DNA of 64,000 nt from Telluria mixta (GTDB lineage Bacteria > Pseudomonadota > Gammaproteobacteria > Burkholderiales > Burkholderiaceae_D), in contig NZ_CP119520.1 in NCBI RefSeq assembly GCF_029223865.1, positions 7,068,001 to 7,132,000 on the forward strand. The letters are read 5' to 3'. Under the pieces are notes generated by a model, which saw only the letters and a list, made by a program, of their open reading frames with translations, did not search any database and was not told the DNA's origin. Positions within the stretch are counted from its first letter, which is position 1. The number at the start of each line of letters is the position of its first letter. Positions 59,116-64,000 of this stretch are shown in pieces. A program made the position numbers and the translations under genes.

Positions 59116-61476
59116 TTAGTAGGTGAACAGCACGCCGCGGGCGGCGCCGGCGAAGTACACGCGGCCGGGCACGGCCTGGTCGGCGGCCAGGTTGCTGATG
59201 CCGGCGTACTGGTGCAGGTCGTCGTTGTAGCGGGTCCAGTTCACGCCGCCGTCATCCGAGCGGTACAGGCCCCACTGGCCGTTGATGACGCCCACGACGT
59301 AGATCGAGGCCGAGTATTTGGCGCCGGCCGGGGCCTTGCCGAGGGCGATCGACGTGGCACCATAGATCTTCGGCTGGAAGGCGTTGTCCGGGTCGGGGAT
59401 CGACTGCGTGACGTTCAGCTTCGTCCAGTTCGCGCCCGAGTCGGTCGAGTGCAGGATGTTGAATCCGTCCGCCAGCCAGATGTCGCCTTCCACGTTCGGA
59501 TTGACTGCGACAGACGTCGCCTGGAACGAATTCAGCGCCGTGCCGCTCGTCGGGAACGTCGTACTCTCGGTGAACGTATGACCGCCGTCCGTCGACGTGA
59601 AGAAGCGCGCCGTCTCGCTCCACTGCTGCCACCATGCGCCGCCCGAGTTGTACGCATAGACCTTGTTCGGGTTCTTGCGGTCGGCCACGACGTGGTAGCC
59701 GCGCGACACCCACGCATTGGCCAGCGGGGGCAGGTTCGTGTAGGTCCATGTGTTGCCGTTGTCGGCCGTCCATGCCGGTACCGAGGAGGACGGCGCCCAG
59801 ACCGCGCTGCCGGTCTTCGTGACGGCGATGCTGGCCGCTTCGTCCTGCTGCGCCTTCGCGTCGGGGTGATTGGTCGCGAACGCGGTCCAGGTCGCGCCGG
59901 AGTCGGTGGAATAGGCGCCGAGGCGATCGGGCGTATCCCATGTGGCGGCGCCGATGGTGGCGATGTAGGCAGGGTTGGACCACGCCATGTCGGCACTGTA
60001 GGCGCTGTTGAAGAACCCGTTGGGACCGAGCGTCGGGCGCTTGGTGAGCTCCGTCTGCACCCACGTACCGACGTCGAGGCCGCTGCGCAGCAGCGTGTAC
60101 TTCGCGCCCGCCGGCGGCGCCATCAGGGCCTTCGTCGCGACTTCCTCGATGCCCTCGTTGGGGAAGGTCCACGTGGGCGTCGCGTCCGACGCGTTGCGCG
60201 TCTCCACCACGCCGCCGCCGGTCACGTGCAGGATGCGGTCCTTGTTGTTCGGATCGATCTCGACGTCGTCCATCCAGCCGGAGAAGCTGCCGTTGGCCGG
60301 AACGTGCGGCATCATCGCGGCGATTTCGCGCCAGGTGGCGCCGCCGTCGTCGGACAGTTGCACGACCGGCTGGCCCTGCCAGTTGCCCCACGTGTTGGTC
60401 ACGCCCAGCGCGATGCGGGTATGGGCGCCGGTGCCGTACACGGACAGGCCGCCGATGCCGAAGCTGGACCACTGGGTGTCGTCATAGCTCTTCAACAGAG
60501 TCCAGTTGGTGCCGTCGAACTTGTACAGCCTCGCCGGGCCGTTGGCGCCGGGGCCGATGCCCTTCGTGAACGCGACGTACATCATGCCGTCCTTGGCGCG
60601 CACCATGTGCGGGATGATGTAGCCTTGCACGTCGGCCGGGGTCGCGATGCCGGTCCACGACGCGCCGCCGTCGGTCGTCTTGTACAGGGCGTGGTTCAGG
60701 CCCGCCACGCCCGCATAATCCGGCGCAACCGCCGTATAGATCGTCTGCGTCGCGCTGCCGGTGCCCTTCGTGTTCGTGTCGAAGATCACCTGTTCCATGC
60801 CGACCGGGCTGCTCCAGTAGGTCGCCTCGATCTGCGCCTTGGTCATCTTCGCCGTGGACAGCGACGTCACCTGGTTCCACGTCTGGCCGCGGTCCGTGCT
60901 CTTCCACAGGCCGGCCGTGCGCGTCGCGTAGAACAGGATCGTGGAATCGTTCGGATCGACCATCAGGCGCTCGCCGACGGCGCGGCCCTGGCTGTTGCCC
61001 CCCGCGGAGAACGGCAGTTCGACGTGCGTCCAGTGGTTGCCGCGGTCGGTGGAAATGTACAGGCGCGCGTGACCGTCGGCCGACACGTACATGCCGCCGC
61101 CCAGGTAGACGCGCTGGTCGTCGTTCGGGTCGAGCGCCAGCGTTTCGCTGCCGTGGTAGCCGCCTTCGTCGGGGCCGAAGCCGTCCGTGATCGAGATCCA
61201 GCTTGATGTGGCCGGATCCCAGCGGTAGGCGCCGCCGACGTCGGTACGCGCGTACAGCACGTCCGGGCTGGTCGGGTGGAAGACCAGGCCCGGCACATAA
61301 CCGCCGCCGCCGAACTTCACGCTCGCGAAGCGGGCGGGCTTGATGGTGGGGCTGGCCGAACCGATGGTGCCCGCCAGGACGGTGTTGCCATTGCCGTGAT
61401 CGGCGTCGCTGCCGCCGCAGCCGGCCGCCAGGCCCGCCACGATGCCGGCCAATGCGATGAGTCGCATCTTGTGCAT
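59116..61476 (-). CDS. GH74-type endo-xyloglucanase-like lipoprotein
   Basis: 786 residues. The lipobox (GIVAGLAAGC) anchors it to a membrane. The body has two seven-bladed beta-propellers built of repeats with SxDxGxxW-type Asp-box motifs (LYISTDRGNHW, LWKSTDRGQTWN, LYKTTDGGASW, LYRSDDGGVNW), as in GH74 xyloglucanases and oligoxyloglucan hydrolases. FGGGGYVPGLVFHP and YARTDVGGAYRWD near the N-terminus are characteristic. The ATG at 61476 with GGAGAC upstream is used; a large upstream open frame running through the divergent gap into the GH3 remnant is discarded. Confidence 0.92.
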   Translation of the reverse strand: MHKMRLIALAGIVAGLAAGCGGSDADHGNGNTVLAGTIGSASPTIKPARFASVKFGGGGYVPGLVFHPTSPDVLYARTDVGGAYRWDPATSSWISITDGFGPDEGGYHGSETLALDPNDDQRVYLGGGMYVSADGHARLYISTDRGNHWTHVELPFSAGGNSQGRAVGERLMVDPNDSTILFYATRTAGLWKSTDRGQTWNQVTSLSTAKMTKAQIEATYWSSPVGMEQVIFDTNTKGTGSATQTIYTAVAPDYAGVAGLNHALYKTTDGGASWTGIATPADVQGYIIPHMVRAKDGMMYVAFTKGIGPGANGPARLYKFDGTNWTLLKSYDDTQWSSFGIGGLSVYGTGAHTRIALGVTNTWGNWQGQPVVQLSDDGGATWREIAAMMPHVPANGSFSGWMDDVEIDPNNKDRILHVTGGGVVETRNASDATPTWTFPNEGIEEVATKALMAPPAGAKYTLLRSGLDVGTWVQTELTKRPTLGPNGFFNSAYSADMAWSNPAYIATIGAATWDTPDRLGAYSTDSGATWTAFATNHPDAKAQQDEAASIAVTKTGSAVWAPSSSVPAWTADNGNTWTYTNLPPLANAWVSRGYHVVADRKNPNKVYAYNSGGAWWQQWSETARFFTSTDGGHTFTESTTFPTSGTALNSFQATSVAVNPNVEGDIWLADGFNILHSTDSGANWTKLNVTQSIPDPDNAFQPKIYGATSIALGKAPAGAKYSASIYVVGVINGQWGLYRSDDGGVNWTRYNDDLHQYAGISNLAADQAVPGRVYFAGAARGVLFTY

Positions 61477-61733
61477 GTTTGTGTCTCCAGAATGAGTGTG
61501 ATGACATACCTGCAGCGGGCACGCCCGACTGCCGGGTTCGAAACATTCTGTGAGACTGTCCATACGGCGGCAATTTCGAAAACCCTCAGGCGATCCACGA
61601 AATCCCGGAGCGTGCACGCGGCCCGACATGAAATTCCGCAGAGGCGGCAAAATTTTTACCAGCCGCCGCGGACGACGCCGGCGCGCGGCCGTACCGGTGT
61701 TAGCATCCGCGCGCCACCCCATCACGAACGCCC

Positions 61734-62442
61734 ATGACAACTCGACTTCTCTCCCGGACCGCCATTGCGGCGGCCGTCGCCCTGACGCTGTCCCTGCCCG
61801 CCCCGGCAGCGCAGGCCGATCCCGCCGCGCGGGCGCAAGCCCTGCTGGCCCGCATGACGCTGGACGAAAAGGCCGGCCAGCTGCAATCCACGTCACCCGC
61901 CATCGCGCGGCTCGGCATCCCCGCCTACAACTGGTGGAGCGAAGGCCTGCACGGTGTCGCACGGGCCGGCAATGCCACCGTGTTCCCGCAGGCGATCGGC
62001 CTCGCCGCCACTTGGAACGCCGCGCTCGCCCAGCGCGTCGCCGACACCGTCGGTACCGAATTCCGCGCGAAGTACCTGGAAACCGTGCACCCCGACGGCG
62101 GCTCCGACCTGTACCGCGGCCTCACGGTGTGGTCGCCGAACGTGAACATCTTCCGCGATCCGCGCTGGGGGCGCGGCCAGGAGACCTATGGCGAAGACCC
62201 GTACCTGACGGCGCGCCTGGGCGTGGCCTACATCCGTGGCCTGCAAGGCGCGGATCCGGGCGAGAAGCGCCGGCTGACGTTCGACTTGGATGGCAAGGCC
62301 CTGAGCACGGTCGACGCGGCCGGCAAGCGCAGCGTCGGGCCGGGCCACCGTGTGGATCGGCGGCGGCCAACCCGGTCCGCAAACGGCCGGCGTCACCCTG
62401 GACGTGAACGTGAAGGGCCGCCGCAGCCTGCCGTCGTTCTGA
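61734..62442 (+). pseudogene. GH3 beta-xylosidase/beta-glucosidase remnant with internal deletion and frameshift
   Basis: The first about 170 residues are a normal secreted GH3 N-terminus: signal peptide, LLARMTLDEKAGQLQ, YNWWSEGLHGVARAG, FPQAIGLAATWN, SPNVNIFRDPRWGRGQETYGEDP and AYIRGLQG. At 62249-62265 it jumps in frame to ADPGEKRRLTFDLDGKAL, a piece of the C-terminal fibronectin-like domain found in GH3 enzymes near residue 800. Roughly 600 residues, including the nucleophile Asp and the second domain, are absent. An extra C at 62345-62346 then breaks the frame; without it the chain ends TVWIGGGQPGPQTAG...LPSF at 62442. It cannot be active as written. Confidence 0.82.
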
Positions 62443-62448
62443 CGCGCG

Positions 62449-64000
62449 TTACTCCTGCACGGCGACGACCACGGCGGACTTCGCCGGCAGGGACAGCACC
62501 AGCCTGCCGTCCCGGGCCGCGGCCTGGAACGGCGCCGGCCGGACGGCATCCGGTGCGGCGAACGTGTTGTGGGCGTCCATCGCGGCCGCCGTCAACACGG
62601 AACCCGTCGCCCCGCGCGCGGCCGTGCCGCTCACGTCGACTGTGACGTCGGCCGTCTCGTGCGGGTTCGTGTTGACGAGCGCGAGATAGAGCTTGCCGTC
62701 CTTGCCGCGCGCCGCCGATGCGCTGACGGCCGGTATCGCGTCGGCGCCGAACGTGTACAGCGGATTGTGCGCCAGCGTCACCGGCACCGACACCGCATCC
62801 TGGAACGGCACGTACATCCTGAAGACGTGGCAGGTGGGCGTCAGCATCATCTTCGCGCCGTCCGTGCGGACCATCGCCTGCAGCACGTTCACCATCTGCG
62901 CGATGCTCGTCATGCGCACGCGGTCCGCATGGGCGTGGAAGATGTTGAAGTTCAGGGCCGCCACCAGCGCGTCGCGCAGTGTGTTCTGCTGCTGGAGGAA
63001 GCCCGCCCGGCTGCCCTCCTCGGCGTCGTACCACGTGCCCCATTCGTCGACGGCGAACATGAGCTTCTTCTGCGGGTCGTGCGCGTCCAGCTTCGCGACG
63101 TTGGCGGCGATGAACCCTTCCATCCGCCGCGTCTCGCCCAGCGTATGGATCCAGCGGCTTTCGTCGAAGCCGGTCGCGCCATATTTGCCGTTCGTGTCCG
63201 CGCCGGGCGACGTGTAAAAGTGGAACGAGATGCCGTGCGCGCGCACGCCCCAACCGTGGATATGCTGGCTCAGGTACTCGGTCCAGCCCGTGTCCTCGTC
63301 ATGGCCGCCTGCGGCGATGAATTGCGTGTCGTTGCCGCCGCCGGGATGCAGGAAGGTCGCGTAGCGGCGGTAGGCGTCGGCGTACTGCTCCGGCCGCATA
63401 TTGCCGCCGCAGCCCCAGGCCTCGTTACCGATGCCGAAGAACGCGACCTTGTACGGCGCCGGATGGCCGTTGCGGGCGCGCAGCCGCGCAAGGCTCGACG
63501 TGCCGTCCGCCGTCAGGTACTCGACCCATTCCGCCATCTCCTGCACGGTGCCGGTACCGAGGTTGCCGTTGACGTAGGCGGCGGCGCCCAGCTGCTCGAC
63601 GAGGTCGAAGAACTCGTGCGTGCCGACCGCGTTGTCCTCGTCGACGCCGCCCCAGTTCGTGTTGATGCGCACGGGCCGCTGCGCGCGCGGACCGATGCCA
63701 TCGCGCCAGTGGTACTGGTCGGCGAAGCAGCCGCCGGGCCAGCGCACGAGCGGAACGTGCAATGCCTTCAGCGCGGCCACGACGTCGTTGCGCCAGCCGC
63801 GCGTGTTGGGTATCTTCGAGTCGGGACCGACCCACAGGCCGCCGTAGATGCCGGTGCCGAGGTGCTCGGCGAACTGGCCGTAGACGTAGCGGCTGATGAC
63901 GGGACCGGGCTTGCCCGCGTCGATCGTGACGCCGACCTGCGCGGCGGCGAAGGTGGACGCGGAAATACAGGCTGCGAGCGCACAGAGACGAAGCGTGTTC
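62449..64000 (-). CDS. Alpha-L-arabinofuranosidase (GH51), 5' end outside window
   Basis: The frame is open to the window edge, which cuts it just inside the signal peptide (NTLRLCALAACISAST); 516 codons are visible. Family marks are RYVYGQFAEHLGTGIYGGLWVG at the start, VRWPGGCFADQYHWRDGIGP, the acid/base Glu in GIGNEAWGCGG and the nucleophile Glu in AVDEWGTWYD. The C-terminal beta domain (LYLALVNTNPHETADVTVDVSG) follows. It removes arabinofuranosyl side chains from arabinoxylan or xyloglucan. It converges with the GH3 remnant, six bases between stops. Confidence 0.93.
   Translation of the reverse strand, partial: NTLRLCALAACISASTFAAAQVGVTIDAGKPGPVISRYVYGQFAEHLGTGIYGGLWVGPDSKIPNTRGWRNDVVAALKALHVPLVRWPGGCFADQYHWRDGIGPRAQRPVRINTNWGGVDEDNAVGTHEFFDLVEQLGAAAYVNGNLGTGTVQEMAEWVEYLTADGTSSLARLRARNGHPAPYKVAFFGIGNEAWGCGGNMRPEQYADAYRRYATFLHPGGGNDTQFIAAGGHDEDTGWTEYLSQHIHGWGVRAHGISFHFYTSPGADTNGKYGATGFDESRWIHTLGETRRMEGFIAANVAKLDAHDPQKKLMFAVDEWGTWYDAEEGSRAGFLQQQNTLRDALVAALNFNIFHAHADRVRMTSIAQMVNVLQAMVRTDGAKMMLTPTCHVFRMYVPFQDAVSVPVTLAHNPLYTFGADAIPAVSASAARGKDGKLYLALVNTNPHETADVTVDVSGTAARGATGSVLTAAAMDAHNTFAAPDAVRPAPFQAAARDGRLVLSLPAKSAVVVAVQE

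Overview
The window is high-GC DNA from a betaproteobacterium, most likely family Oxalobacteraceae (Massilia/Telluria/Duganella type). The evidence is the gene order glmM-folP-ftsH-rlmE / yhbY, greA-carB-carA, pstSCAB-phoUBR, radA-alr / lplT and tsaB-rimI, together with PEP-CTERM and exopolysaccharide genes and the carbohydrate-active enzymes. This is inferred from gene content and synteny; no 16S rRNA gene is present.

Region 1 (1-15,000) is a Wzx/Wzy-type exopolysaccharide locus, mostly on the minus strand. It runs from outer-membrane export lipoprotein (wza-like) and chain-length/BY-kinase-like protein (wzc-like) through flippase, glycosyltransferase and polymerase. After a plus-strand acyltransferase it continues with a second glycosyltransferase, an initiating sugar-phosphate transferase, a sugar aminotransferase and a PAP2 phosphatase. 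Two paralogous secreted parallel beta-helix proteins sit at its ends, and the C-terminal scrap of a third lies inside. Three genes (both glycosyltransferases and the polymerase) are split by single-base frameshifts, and the wzc-like P-loop has Arg instead of Lys. The locus therefore looks either damaged or affected by consensus errors.

Region 2 (15,300-19,800) holds an orphan TonB/TolA-like protein, a GH1-like glycosidase, a metallo-beta-lactamase-fold lipoprotein and the tRNA-Arg(TCT) and tRNA-Pro(TGG) genes.

Region 3 (19,800-31,600) is conserved housekeeping: glmM, folP, ftsH, rlmE, yhbY, a DUF4149 protein, greA, carB, carA (strong sigma70 promoter, probable TTG start) and a GlcG/HbpS-like protein. 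Region 4 (31,600-35,250) has a patatin-like lipoprotein and a TetR regulator divergent from an alpha/beta hydrolase and a quinone-oxidoreductase-like enzyme.

Region 5 (35,200-42,000) is the complete phosphate-starvation operon pstS-pstC-pstA-pstB-phoU-phoB-phoR, with a clear Pho box and an intercistronic hairpin after pstS. Region 6 (42,100-50,430) contains a possible 36-residue membrane peptide, a PilZ protein, radA, alr, lplT, a REP-like repeat patch and the overlapping operon tsaB-rimI-uracil-DNA glycosylase-DUF1853, followed by a thioredoxin-like protein.

Region 7 (50,430-56,000) has a Tat-exported molybdenum hydroxylase large subunit without its iron-sulfur partner and a large PAS-GGDEF-EAL protein. 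Region 8 (56,000-64,000) is a plant-polysaccharide (xyloglucan/arabinoxylan-like) degradation cluster: GH29 fucosidase, PEP-CTERM protein, GH74 endo-xyloglucanase-like lipoprotein, a GH3 gene reduced to its two ends by an internal deletion, and a GH51 arabinofuranosidase cut by the window edge.
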